Source: JBDOQU01 sp039839375 (lineage in GTDB: Bacteria; Pseudomonadota; Alphaproteobacteria; DSM-16000; Inquilinaceae). From it: a stretch of DNA of 64,000 nucleotides. The stretch spans positions 62,001-126,000 of the forward strand of contig NZ_JBDOQU010000010.1 in NCBI RefSeq assembly GCF_039839375.1. Direction: 5' to 3'. The position numbers and the translations under genes are program-made. The notes beneath the pieces are model-generated. The model was not told where the DNA came from. It made no database searches and was given only the letters and a program-made list of their open reading frames with translations. Of the stretch, positions 16,126 to 24,291 are shown in pieces. Numbering within the stretch: position 1 is the first letter of the stretch; the number at the start of each line of letters is the position of its first letter.

Positions 16126-16887
16126 ATGAACGATGCATCGAAGGCGCGGCCGATGGCCCAGAACATCTATGACTCCCCGGAGTTCTTCGAGAATTACAGC
16201 CGTCTGGGCCGCTCGGTCGAAGGGCTGGAGGGGGCGGCGGAATGGCCGTCTCTGCGGGCGCTGATTCCGGATCTGCGCGGTCTGAAGGTTCTCGACCTCG
16301 GTTGCGGGTTCGGCTGGTTCTGCCGCTGGGCGGCGGGGCAGGGAGCGGCCCATGTGCTGGGACTGGATCTGTCGGAGAAGATGCTGACGCGGGCCCGGGC
16401 GGAGACGCCCGATACCGCCATCGCCTATGAGCGGGCGGATCTGGACCGGCTGGAACTGCCCGAGGCCCCGTTCGACTTCGCCTACAGCTCGCTGGCACTG
16501 CACTATGTCGCCGATGCGGGGCGTCTCTTGGGCCAGGTGCGCCGCGCCCTCCGGCCGGGGTCGGAGATGGTGTTCTCCGTCGAACATCCGATCTTCATGG
16601 CGTCGGCCCGCCCGGGATGGTCGGTAGACGAGGCCGGGAACCGGGCCTGGCCGCTCAACGGCTACAGCGTCGAAGGACCGCGCACCACCGACTGGCTGGC
16701 CCCGGGCGTGGTCAAGCACCACCGGACCATCGGAACCTGGCTCAACCTGCTGATCGGGCTGGGTTTCGAGATCCGCCATGTCGAGGAATGGTCGCCGACG
16801 GACGAGCAGCTCGCGGCCCACCCCGAATGGGCGGAGGAGCGCGACCGGCCGATGTTCCTGCTGATCGCGGCGCGGCTGAAGGACTGA
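16126..16887 (+). CDS. Class I SAM-dependent methyltransferase
   Basis: 253 residues (an in-frame ATG at 16153, MAQNIYDSPEFF, may be the true start). SAM-binding motif I is VLDLGCGFGWFCRWA; motif II and post-motifs are VLGLDLSEKML and FDFAYSSLALHYVADAG. The LGCGFGW.CRWA and SLALHYV pattern is the UbiE/Methyltransf_11-like group often annotated simply as class I methyltransferase; the substrate is unknown. It is preceded by a 92-bp divergent region shared with the PAS kinase. Confidence 0.87.
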   Translation: MNDASKARPMAQNIYDSPEFFENYSRLGRSVEGLEGAAEWPSLRALIPDLRGLKVLDLGCGFGWFCRWAAGQGAAHVLGLDLSEKMLTRARAETPDTAIAYERADLDRLELPEAPFDFAYSSLALHYVADAGRLLGQVRRALRPGSEMVFSVEHPIFMASARPGWSVDEAGNRAWPLNGYSVEGPRTTDWLAPGVVKHHRTIGTWLNLLIGLGFEIRHVEEWSPTDEQLAAHPEWAEERDRPMFLLIAARLKD

Positions 16888-16932
16888 TCCGGGCATTGCG
16901 CCGACGGGGAATGTCGACGCTTCCGGCTGACG

Positions 16933-16964
16933 CCGTATGGGTAATGGATCAGGTCCGGTATGAC
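16933..16964 (+). repeat. Degenerate hairpin of the dispersed palindromic repeat, copy F
   Basis: CGTATGGGTAATGGATCAGGTCC...GTATGAC resembles the CCGTATGG-ATGCTGGATCAAG-TCCAGCATGAC end of the repeat with several substitutions. It lies between the methyltransferase and the small secreted protein gene. Confidence 0.4.
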
Positions 16965-17009
16965 ATTCATACTTGTCCGTCGTTCTGGTCGAGCGAGGAG
17001 GGCAGGATC

Positions 17010-17312
17010 ATGAAACGGACGATGTTCGGATGGCTGGCCGGCCTGACGGTGATGGCGATGGCCGCGCCGGCGGCGGCCCAGGCCACGGATTCGACCAACC
17101 AGTCCCCTCAGGCCGAGGTGGATTCCATCCTGGGCGGCATGGGGAGCGACACTGCGTCCTGCGTGCCGACGGAGGAGGAGAAGGAGCAGGCGCGGCAGGA
17201 GCTTGAGCCCGAATATGTCCAGCGCGTGCAGTCCAACGGGCAGGCGAGCGCCGATGCCTGGCTGAACGAGCAGGTGATGGCGCTGTTCGAGCGCCAGTGC
17301 CCGGGCCAGTAG
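17010..17312 (+). CDS. Small secreted protein, unknown function
   Basis: 100 residues with a clear Sec signal peptide (MKRTMFGWLAGLTVMAMAAP, cleavage likely after AAAQA). The mature part is acidic and Gln-rich with two cysteines (ASCVPTEEEKEQ and ERQCPGQ) that could form a disulfide in the periplasm. No family recognised. An AGGAGGGCAGG purine-rich stretch precedes the ATG, a good ribosome-binding site. Convergent with the N-acetyltransferase gene 3 bases downstream. Confidence 0.75.
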   Translation: MKRTMFGWLAGLTVMAMAAPAAAQATDSTNQSPQAEVDSILGGMGSDTASCVPTEEEKEQARQELEPEYVQRVQSNGQASADAWLNEQVMALFERQCPGQ

Positions 17313-17315
17313 TCG

Positions 17316-18116
17316 TCAGGCGATACTGTCGAGCCTGGCGCGAAGGTCCGCGACCGGCGGGGGCGTGATCAGGAAGTCGCGGTCCAGCGTCTCGATGATC
17401 TCGTCGGCGCTTTCCAGCCGCCGCCGCTCCGTCCGGCCGTCCATATGATGGGTGGCGAAATCGCGGCCGCGCAGCGCCAGACGCCTGCCTTCGACAGCCC
17501 GCGCCGCGACAAGGCCGGTCACGAAATGCGATGAGGGGCTGGTCGACAGGAAATAGTTGGCGGCGGCGTAGTCGACTGGATACTGCCGCTGCAAATCGAA
17601 CCGATAGAGCGCCTTCCATTCCTTCCCGATCCTGGCGTGGAGACGCCAGTCGCCGTCATGGGGGATCAGGCGGTACGGCTCGTGCGGCGTCTCCTGCTCC
17701 ATCCCTTCCTCAAGCAGCAGCGGCCCGGTGGGCGTGTTGCCGCCGAAGCCGACATCGGCCAGATGGGTGCGGCCTTCCAGTTCGACGCGCAGCAGCATAT
17801 GGCTGCGCGGGGTGATGGCGTCCTCCGGCCCGTTCCACAGGACCCGCGCCGCCAGCCCCGATGCCCGGAACCCCAGCGCCTCCAGCGCCAGCGCGAAAAG
17901 GGCGTTCTGTTCGAAGCAATAGCCGCCGCGCCGGTTCCGAACCAGCTTCTCCTCCAGCGCCACGGGGTCGAGATCGACCGGCAGGCCCAGGAAGGGGTTC
18001 AGGTTCTCGAACGGGATGGACGCCACATGCCGCGCGACGAGCGCCGACAGCGTCTCCGGCGTCGGGTCCACCGCGCCGGTCCAGCCGATCCGGCGCAGAT
18101 AGGCGTCGATATCCAT
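17316..18116 (-). CDS. nat: Arylamine N-acetyltransferase
   Basis: 266-residue NAT family enzyme transferring acetyl from acetyl-CoA to arylamines/hydrazines. The catalytic triad is visible: Cys67 in RRGGYCFEQN, His106 in RSHMLLRVEL and Asp121 in HLADVGFGG. The N-terminal IPFENLNPFLG block is also characteristic. It is followed upstream on the same strand by a DMT transporter and a GST, so the three may form a detoxification-oriented transcription unit; gene spacing to the DMT gene is 12 bases. Confidence 0.93.
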   Translation of the reverse strand: MDIDAYLRRIGWTGAVDPTPETLSALVARHVASIPFENLNPFLGLPVDLDPVALEEKLVRNRRGGYCFEQNALFALALEALGFRASGLAARVLWNGPEDAITPRSHMLLRVELEGRTHLADVGFGGNTPTGPLLLEEGMEQETPHEPYRLIPHDGDWRLHARIGKEWKALYRFDLQRQYPVDYAAANYFLSTSPSSHFVTGLVAARAVEGRRLALRGRDFATHHMDGRTERRRLESADEIIETLDRDFLITPPPVADLRARLDSIA

Positions 18117-18128
18117 GGATGCCTCCCG

Positions 18129-19022
18129 TCAGGGGCGCGCCCTCTCCTCCGCCCGGCTCTCCCGCCACAGCAGGTAGAGGCCGCTGGCGATGACGATCGC
18201 GGCGCCCGTCATGGTGAAGAAATGCGGCCGGTCGCCGAACAGCAGATAGCCCAGCACGACCGCCCATATCATCTGCGTGTACTGGAAGGGGGTGACGGCG
18301 GCGACCGGCGCCTCGCGGAACGCCGCCACCAGGAAGATCTGCGCGCTGCCGGCGAACAGGCCGGCCAGGCACATGGTGGCGAGGTGGGGCAGGGTCGGCG
18401 TCGTCCACACCGCCGCCATCACAGGGCCGGTGACGATCAGCGTGCTGACCAGAAGGATGATCAGCAGCGCGCCGATATTCTCCCCCCGCCCCATCCGGCG
18501 CAGGACGATGTTGGACGCCGCGAACAGGGTCGTCGCGATCAGTGCGCAGACATGGCCGAAGCTGATTTCCTGGAAGCCCGGCCGCAGCATGACCAGAACG
18601 CCGAGGAAGCCGACGAAGACGGCCGCCCAGCGGTGCCAGCCCACGCTCTCCTTCAGGAACAGGACCGACATCACCGTGACGATCAGGGGGCCGGAGAAGA
18701 TGATGGCGTAGCCTTCCGTCAGCGGCAGGAAGGAAAAGCCCAGCACGGTGAAGATCGCGGTCCCGGTGACGAGGAAGCTGCGCAGCCAGACGAGGCCGGG
18801 ATAGCGCGGCTTCACCGTCGCCAGCCCGCCGCTCGCCATCACGAAGGCGCCGACCGGCAGGAAGGCGGTGACGGTGGAGAAGAACAGGATCTGGAAGATC
18901 GAATAATCGGCGCTCAGCCACTTCACGGTGGCGTCGCTGGCCGAAAACAGGCCGAAAGTCAGGACGGCGAAGCCGATCCCGCGCAACACGCGGTCGCCGA
19001 TCGGCTCCGCCGCCATGGTCAT
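18129..19022 (-). CDS. DMT family transporter (EamA)
   Basis: 297-residue inner-membrane exporter with about ten helices in two EamA repeats (FAVLTFGLFSASDATVKWLS near the N-terminus; FQYTQMIWAVVLGYLLFGDR in the second repeat). The start ATG at 19022 overlaps the GST stop (TGATG), so the two are translationally coupled; a second in-frame ATG is at 19016. Substrate unknown. Related to the RhaT/YdcZ-like permeases by fold only. Confidence 0.88.
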   Translation of the reverse strand: MTMAAEPIGDRVLRGIGFAVLTFGLFSASDATVKWLSADYSIFQILFFSTVTAFLPVGAFVMASGGLATVKPRYPGLVWLRSFLVTGTAIFTVLGFSFLPLTEGYAIIFSGPLIVTVMSVLFLKESVGWHRWAAVFVGFLGVLVMLRPGFQEISFGHVCALIATTLFAASNIVLRRMGRGENIGALLIILLVSTLIVTGPVMAAVWTTPTLPHLATMCLAGLFAGSAQIFLVAAFREAPVAAVTPFQYTQMIWAVVLGYLLFGDRPHFFTMTGAAIVIASGLYLLWRESRAEERARP

Positions 19023-19627
19023 CAGGCCACGGCCGTCTCTGTCATGGACGGGCGAGCATTGAAGGTCTCGAACCATCCGGCGAGGGCTGGACGCCCGTCG
19101 CGCCAATTGTCCTGGCTCCAGCGCAGGTCGAGGTAGCCTAGAGCGACCGCCACGGCCAGCGTGCCGATGGTCGGTTCGCCCTCCAGATCGGCCGCTTCCT
19201 TCTCCAGCACGTCGCAGGCGCGGGCGATCGCGGTCTTCTGGCGCTTCTGCCAGTCGGCCGATTGCTGGGCTTCCGGCCGTCTCGTGTCCAGAAGCCGGGA
19301 GATCGCGGCGTCGGCGATGCCGTCGCCGATCGCCTGGAGGCGCAGCGCCTTCCAACGCGCCGGCCCCTCGGCGGGGAAGAAGCGGCGGCCGCCATGCTGG
19401 CCGTCCAGATATTCGCAGATGACCGGGCTGTCGAAGAGCGCGCTCTCCAGCCCGCCGCCGACCAGCGCCGGGATCTTGCCCAGCGGGTTGGTATCGCCCA
19501 GGTCGGTGTCGGCCGCCCAGGGGTCGGTCTTCTGGAACTCGATCCGGTCGCGCAGGCCGGTCTCGACGGCGAGCGCGAGGCTCTTGCGGACATAGGGGGA
19601 GGTGAGGCTGCCGCGCAGCGTGTACAT
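19022..19627 (-). CDS. Glutathione S-transferase
   Basis: 201 residues. The N-terminal thioredoxin-like domain (MYTLRGSLTSPYVRKSLALA) has a Ser/Thr-Ser-Pro-Tyr active-site region, NPLGKIPALV before the cis-Pro loop and FDSPVICEYLD for the glutathione gamma-glutamyl contact. The C-terminal helical domain follows. It conjugates glutathione to electrophiles; the substrate is unknown. It is coupled to the downstream exporter gene by overlapping stop and start codons. Confidence 0.9.
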   Translation of the reverse strand: MYTLRGSLTSPYVRKSLALAVETGLRDRIEFQKTDPWAADTDLGDTNPLGKIPALVGGGLESALFDSPVICEYLDGQHGGRRFFPAEGPARWKALRLQAIGDGIADAAISRLLDTRRPEAQQSADWQKRQKTAIARACDVLEKEAADLEGEPTIGTLAVAVALGYLDLRWSQDNWRDGRPALAGWFETFNARPSMTETAVA

Positions 19628-19647
19628 GGGCGTGGGGTCCTTATGGT

Positions 19648-20421
19648 TCAGGGTCGGAAACTGTCCTTGCGGGAACGAAGTTCCGCGAAGGCGGCGACGG
19701 GGTCGCCCTCATGGCCCAGCGACCGGGCTAGATCCGGATCGTCGGCGCGCAGGAACGGGTTGGTTTTCTTCTCCACCCCCAGCTTCGAGGGCACGGTCGG
19801 CCGGCCCGCCGCGCGCAGCCGGTCGATCTCCGCCGCGCGGGCCTGGAGGTCGGGATTGTCCGGATCGACGGTGAGCGCGAATCGCGCGTTGGCTTGCGTA
19901 TACTCATGGCCGCAGTAGACATTCGTGCCGTCCGGCAGGGCGCGCAGCCGGCGGAGGCTTTCCCACATCTGGGCGGGCGTGCCTTCCATGAGGCGGCCGC
20001 AGCCCAGCGCGAACAGCGTGTCGGCGCAGAACAGCGCGCCGGCCTCCCCGAACCAGAGGGAGATATGGCCGCTGGTATGGCCCGGCGTCTCGATCACCCG
20101 CGCCTCATGCTTGCCGACGGCGATCCTGTCGCCTTCGGCCAGCGGCAAATCCAGCCCCTCGATCCGGTGGGCGTCGGCCTTCGGCCCGGCGATACGCGCG
20201 CCATAGCGGCGCTTCAGCGCGCTATTGCCGCCGGTATGGTCGGCATGGTGGTGGGTGTTGATGATGAGGTCGAGCGTCCAGCCCCGCTCCTCCAGCGCCG
20301 CCTCGACGGGCGCGGCCTCGCCTGGATCGACCACGGCGACCGCGCCGGTCCCGCCATCGCGCAGCAGGTAGACGTAATTGTCGCTGAGCGCGGGAAGGAC
20401 GATCGTCTCAAGCGCGGCCAT
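19648..20421 (-). CDS. gloB: Hydroxyacylglutathione hydrolase (glyoxalase II)
   Basis: 257-residue metallo-beta-lactamase-fold enzyme hydrolysing S-D-lactoylglutathione to D-lactate and glutathione in methylglyoxal detoxification. The dinuclear metal site is THHHADHTGGN, with further ligands in TPGHTSGHISLW, FCADTLFALGCGR and YCGHEYTQAN. The length equals the family norm. Divergent from the methyltransferase at 20624; the intergenic region carries three TGATGACA iterons. The GST next door also uses glutathione. Confidence 0.94.
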   Translation of the reverse strand: MAALETIVLPALSDNYVYLLRDGGTGAVAVVDPGEAAPVEAALEERGWTLDLIINTHHHADHTGGNSALKRRYGARIAGPKADAHRIEGLDLPLAEGDRIAVGKHEARVIETPGHTSGHISLWFGEAGALFCADTLFALGCGRLMEGTPAQMWESLRRLRALPDGTNVYCGHEYTQANARFALTVDPDNPDLQARAAEIDRLRAAGRPTVPSKLGVEKKTNPFLRADDPDLARSLGHEGDPVAAFAELRSRKDSFRP

Positions 20422-20560
20422 CGGTCGTTCGACTCACCTTCTAGTGCGATGGAACCAGCTCCGACCATGCCAAGCCGCCCGGAACCCGGCAAGAGGGCAC
20501 TTGAACATGGCTGGCTTGAAGACGATTTTCCTAGAAGGAAACGGGATAGATTTGCCCGGA

Positions 20561-20590
20561 TGATGACAAATGATGACATTTGATGACAGG
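20561..20590 (+). promoter_or_regulatory. Three direct repeats TGATGACA at exact 10-bp spacing
   Basis: TGATGACAAA, TGATGACATT and TGATGACAGG follow each other at 20561, 20571 and 20581, one helical turn apart, ending 34 bp upstream of the methyltransferase start at 20624 and 140 bp upstream of divergent gloB. Same-face iteration is typical of sites for cooperatively binding activators or repressors. The binding factor is unknown. Confidence 0.5.
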
Positions 20591-20623
20591 TAAACGTTAG
20601 CCGGGTCGTGCGGGGGCGCGCCG

Positions 20624-21364
20624 ATGTACAATGATGTCGTCGATCTGAGGGAATTCTACGAGGGCAATCTGGGCCAGGTCGCCCGGCGGATGATCCGTCG
20701 GCGCGTCAGGCTGCTGTGGCCCGACGTGAAGGGCCAGGTTGTGCTGGGCGTCGGCTACGCGCCGCCCTTCCTCCGCCCCTTCCGGGGAGAGGCCGAGCGC
20801 GTGCTGTCCGTCATGCCGTCCCGTCAGGGCGTGGTGCGCTGGCCGGAGGACGGGCTTGGGCTGAACGCGCTGGTGGAGGAGACGGAGTTGCCGTTCCAGG
20901 ACACCTCCATCGACCGGATCGTGCTGGTCCACGGGCTGGAGGTGACGGAGAATCTGGCCGGGCTGATGCGCGAATGCTGGCGGGTGCTGGCCGGCGGCGG
21001 TCGCCTGCTGGTCGTCGCACCCAACCGGCGGGGCATCTGGGCGCGGACCGATCGCACGCCTTTCGGCCATGGCCGACCCTACAGCGCGTCGCAGCTTTCC
21101 CGGATGCTGCGCGACAACCGCTTTGTGCCGCAGCGTTCTGCCCGCGCGCTCTACATGCCGCCGGTCCGGTCGCGCTTCCTCTTGAGTTCCGCCCCCGCCT
21201 GGGAGGAGATCGGTGCGCGCTGGTTCCAGGGCTTCGCCGGCGTCGTCATGATCGAGGCATCGAAGCAGCTCTACCAGCTTTCGCCCGCCCGGAAGGTCCG
21301 CCGCCACCGGCCGGTCCTGATGCCGGCCCGCCAGACGGCGCCGGTCGCGACGCGGGGCGGATAG
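20624..21364 (+). CDS. SAM-dependent methyltransferase-like protein
   Basis: 246 residues. The N-terminus (MYNDVVDLREFYEGNLGQVA) and post-motif blocks (IDRIVLVHGLEVTENLAGLM, ECWRVLAGGGRLLVVAPNRR) match Methyltransf_11-type proteins usually found beside gloB in Rhodospirillales. Motif I is unusual (VVLGVGYAPPF instead of LDxGxGxG), so SAM binding is plausible but unproved. The tail is basic (ARKVRRHRPVLMP). Substrate unknown. Convergent with metW, 3 bases apart. Confidence 0.75.
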   Translation: MYNDVVDLREFYEGNLGQVARRMIRRRVRLLWPDVKGQVVLGVGYAPPFLRPFRGEAERVLSVMPSRQGVVRWPEDGLGLNALVEETELPFQDTSIDRIVLVHGLEVTENLAGLMRECWRVLAGGGRLLVVAPNRRGIWARTDRTPFGHGRPYSASQLSRMLRDNRFVPQRSARALYMPPVRSRFLLSSAPAWEEIGARWFQGFAGVVMIEASKQLYQLSPARKVRRHRPVLMPARQTAPVATRGG

Positions 21365-21367
21365 AGG

Positions 21368-22006
21368 CTAGCCCCGCTTCAGCAGGAAGACAGCCTGCTC
21401 GCCCAGCCAGTTGGCCCGCCAGCTCGGCCGGGAGGCGACCAGCCCGCCCTTGCCGTCCAGTATGGCGCAGCGGTCCACCGCCACGCCGACCTCACGGGCC
21501 AGCGAGGCGAAATCCTCGATTGTGCAGAAATGGATGTTGGGCGTTTCGTACCATTGATAGATCAGTTGCTGCGTCACCGGCATCCGGCCGCGCAGCAGCA
21601 GTTCCATCCGCACCCGCCAATAGCCGAAATTCGGGAAGCTGACGATGGCGTGGCGGCCGATGCGGACCAGATTCTCCAGCACGCCGCGCGGGTCGCGCAT
21701 CGCCTGGAGCGTCTGGCTGAGGATGGCGTAGTCGAACGCGCCCTCAGGATAGTCCGCCAGGTCGGTGTCGGCGTCGCCCTGGATGACCGAAAGGCCGCGG
21801 CTGACGCAGGCATGGACGCCGGCCATCGACAGCTCGATGCCCCGCCCGTCGACGCCCTTGGCGTGAGCCAGCGCGTCCAGCAGATCGCCGTCGCCGCAGC
21901 CGATGTCCAGCACGCGGCTGTCCGGCGCAACCATGTCGGCGATCAGGCGAAGGTCGGCCCGAACGGCGGCGGCGGCGGGGAGGGCAAGATCGCGGGGCAT
22001 GGTCAA
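21368..22006 (-). CDS. metW: MetW, methionine biosynthesis protein
   Basis: 212-residue methyltransferase-fold protein with motif I VLDIGCGDGDLLDAL and the MetW blocks GRGIELSMAGVHACVSRGLS and YAILSQTLQAMRDP. In proteobacteria MetW works with MetX, and is reported to activate homoserine acyl transfer; no small-molecule methyl acceptor is established. Its ATG overlaps the metX stop by 4 bases, so it is coupled downstream of metX. Confidence 0.94.
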   Translation of the reverse strand: MTMPRDLALPAAAAVRADLRLIADMVAPDSRVLDIGCGDGDLLDALAHAKGVDGRGIELSMAGVHACVSRGLSVIQGDADTDLADYPEGAFDYAILSQTLQAMRDPRGVLENLVRIGRHAIVSFPNFGYWRVRMELLLRGRMPVTQQLIYQWYETPNIHFCTIEDFASLAREVGVAVDRCAILDGKGGLVASRPSWRANWLGEQAVFLLKRG

Positions 22007-23181
22007 GAAGCGCCTTTCAGGCCGATGCGGTCCGCCTGCCCTTTCAGGAAGCCGCCCAGCACGCGGGCGAACTCGGGCTCGTCCAGCAGGAAGGCGTCAT
22101 GGCCCTTGTCGCTCTCGACCTCCACGAAGCTGACATTGCCGGCGACGGCGTTCAGCGCATGGACGATGGCGCGGCTCTCCGAGGTCGGGAACAGCCAGTC
22201 CGACGAGAAGGAGATCAGGCAGAACCGGACGTCCTTCCCCTTGAAGGCGCGATGCAGCGCGCCGTCATGGTCGCGGGCGAGATCGAAATAATCCATCGCC
22301 CGCGTGATGTAGAGGTAGGAGTTGGCGTCGAACCGGTCGACGAAGGTGATCCCCTGGTGGCGGAGGTAGCTTTCGACCTGGAAATCGGCGTCGAAGCCGT
22401 AGCTGAGCGACTGGCGGTCCTGGAGGTTGCGGCCGAACTTCCGGTGCAGCGCGGGTTCCGACAGATAGGTGATGTGGGCCGCCATCCGGGCGACCGACAG
22501 GCCGCGCGTCGGCTTGGCGCCGGTGCCGTAATAGTCGCCGCCCCGCCAGTCCGGATCGGCCATGATCGCCTGGCGCCCGACCTCGTGGAAGGCGATGTTC
22601 TGGGCGGAGTGGCGGGCGGCGGCGGCGATCGGCACGGCGGCGTGCAGCCTGTCGGGGTAGCTGACCGCCCATTGCAGCACCTGCATGCCGCCCATGGAGC
22701 CGCCGATCACGGCCAGCAGCCTGTCGATGCCCAGATGGTCGATCAGCAGTCTCTGTGCGCGCACCATGTCGGCGATGGTGATGACCGGGAAGGAGACGCC
22801 GAAGGGCTTGCCGGTGGCGGGGTCGGTCTCCTTCGGGCCGGTGGTGCCTATGCAGCCGCCCAGCACGTTGGCGCAGATCACGAAATAGCGGTCGGTGTCG
22901 ATCGGCAGGCCGGGGCCGACAGTCATGCTCCACCAGCCGGGCTTGCCGGTGATCGGATGGCTCTCCATCACATACTGGTCGCCGGTCAGGGCGTGGCAGA
23001 CCAGGATCGCGTTCGTCCGGTCGGCGTTCAGCGTCCCGTAGGTCTGGTAGGCGACCGTGAAGGGGCCGATGGTCGCGCCGCTGTCCAGCTTCATCGGCGT
23101 TTCCGCGGCCAGCGTGACGCGGTGGCCCGGCAGGACCGGGCTTGCATCCGGGGTGGCGCTGATATGGACCGGCAGGGTCAT
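22003..23181 (-). CDS. metX: Homoserine O-acyltransferase
   Basis: 392-residue alpha/beta-hydrolase-fold acyltransferase activating homoserine for methionine synthesis. The nucleophile is Ser in GGSMGGMQVLQWAV; HALTGDQYV is the oxyanion region, SSDWLFP and DKGHDAFLLDEPE hold the acid and His of the triad. Acetyl versus succinyl specificity cannot be told safely by eye; MetX of proteobacteria can use either. First gene of metX-metW; a TTGACA-like -35 lies on this strand at 23249-23254. Confidence 0.94.
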   Translation of the reverse strand: MTLPVHISATPDASPVLPGHRVTLAAETPMKLDSGATIGPFTVAYQTYGTLNADRTNAILVCHALTGDQYVMESHPITGKPGWWSMTVGPGLPIDTDRYFVICANVLGGCIGTTGPKETDPATGKPFGVSFPVITIADMVRAQRLLIDHLGIDRLLAVIGGSMGGMQVLQWAVSYPDRLHAAVPIAAAARHSAQNIAFHEVGRQAIMADPDWRGGDYYGTGAKPTRGLSVARMAAHITYLSEPALHRKFGRNLQDRQSLSYGFDADFQVESYLRHQGITFVDRFDANSYLYITRAMDYFDLARDHDGALHRAFKGKDVRFCLISFSSDWLFPTSESRAIVHALNAVAGNVSFVEVESDKGHDAFLLDEPEFARVLGGFLKGQADRIGLKGAS

Positions 23182-23340
23182 GCCTCGATGGGACTTTCGG
23201 GTGCGGCGGCGAAAAGGGGAGAGTAGAAAGGGCGGTCCCGACCCTCGGTGTCAACGGTTTCCTGACCGGAGGCGGCCGCCGGGGAAGCGCCGTCGGCCGG
23301 CCGCAAATACCGATGTTTTCTTTGCTTTTGATTGGGGCGC

Positions 23341-23356
23341 GGACTATTCCTAGTCC
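23341..23356. promoter_or_regulatory. Perfect hairpin GGACTA-TTCC-TAGTCC
   Basis: A 6-bp perfect stem with a 4-base loop in the divergent region between metX and the chorismate mutase gene, 66 bp upstream of the latter. No T-run follows on either strand, so it is not a standard terminator. It could be an operator or a leader hairpin. Confidence 0.3.
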
Positions 23357-23421
23357 CCCCTTGAGCGTTCCATGGTGCGCTTGAGATGCATGCTTCCCGA
23401 ACCGCGTCGAATAAGGTCCCG

Positions 23422-24276
23422 ATGTCCTCCCCTGAAAATGCGCTGGACGATCTGCGTCGCGAGGTCGACGAGATCGATGATTCGATCCACGACCTGATCA
23501 TGCGCCGCGCGGGAATCGTGGAGAAGATCGCCGCCGCCAAGGGGAAGGAGCGGGTCTATCTGCGCCCGGCGCGGGAGGCGAAGATCCTGCGCCGCCTGGC
23601 CGGCCGGCACACCGGCCGCTTCCCCTTCGCGGTCCTGATCCGCATGTGGCGGGAGCTTCTGGCCGGCACGACCCGGCTCCAGGGGCCGTTCGCCATCGCC
23701 GTCTGCGCCCAGGAAGGCAACGATCTGTGGGACGTGGCGCGCGACCATTACGGCAGCACGACGCCGATCGTCCCGGTCAACGCGCCGATGGCCGCCATCC
23801 GGCTGGTGATGGACGGGGCTGCGACCGTGGCCGTCGTCCCCTGGCCGGACGACAGCGACCCCGACCCGTGGTGGCCGGCGCTGATGGCCGAGGACGGGAA
23901 GTCGCCGCGCATCGTCTCCCGGCTGCCCTTCCTCCGGGCGGAGAAGGGGGAGGAGCGCCCCGCTTTGGCGATCGCGCAGATCCCCTATGAGCCGACGGGC
24001 GACGATCACACGCTGATCGGGATCGAGACGGCGGGCGACCTCAGCCGCGGCAGGCTGAAGGATGCGGCCGAGGCGGCGGGGCTCGTACCGCTTTCCTTCT
24101 GGAACACGAAGGTCGGAGGCGAGAACGGGACGCCGCTCCAGCTTCTGGAGGTCGATGATTTCGTAGGCGCGCAGGACGACCGGCTGGAGCGGCTGGTCGA
24201 CAAGATCGGCGACACCGCGCAACGGGCGGTGACGATCGGCGGCTTCGCCACCCCGATGCCAACAAGAGGCGCCTGA
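23422..24276 (+). CDS. Chorismate mutase with C-terminal domain of unknown role
   Basis: 284 residues from ATG 23422 (AAGG upstream; an in-frame ATG at 23386 would add 12). Residues about 5-95 are an AroQ-type chorismate mutase (LRREVDEIDDSIHDLIMRRA, then KGKERVYLRPAREAKILRRL), converting chorismate to prephenate. The remaining 190 residues (GPFAIAVCAQEGNDLWDVAR onward) resemble a degraded substrate-binding/prephenate-dehydratase-like fold but lack recognisable PDT catalytic motifs; this is my inference. It heads the chorismate mutase-hisC-tyrC set, 15 bases before hisC. Confidence 0.85.
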   Translation: MSSPENALDDLRREVDEIDDSIHDLIMRRAGIVEKIAAAKGKERVYLRPAREAKILRRLAGRHTGRFPFAVLIRMWRELLAGTTRLQGPFAIAVCAQEGNDLWDVARDHYGSTTPIVPVNAPMAAIRLVMDGAATVAVVPWPDDSDPDPWWPALMAEDGKSPRIVSRLPFLRAEKGEERPALAIAQIPYEPTGDDHTLIGIETAGDLSRGRLKDAAEAAGLVPLSFWNTKVGGENGTPLQLLEVDDFVGAQDDRLERLVDKIGDTAQRAVTIGGFATPMPTRGA

Positions 24277-24291
24277 GCCGTGGGCGCGGTC

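Noticed and set aside
16034..16498. N-terminal extension of the PAS kinase
   Set aside because: The extension lacks homology, crosses the divergent methyltransferase start, and a good ribosome-binding site precedes the ATG at 16033.
23182..23420. Possible SAM riboswitch upstream of metX
   Set aside because: SAM-II riboswitches are common at this site in alphaproteobacteria, but I could not find the GCTAAAG-type core or the conserved pseudoknot wording on the minus strand. A covariance-model search would be decisive.
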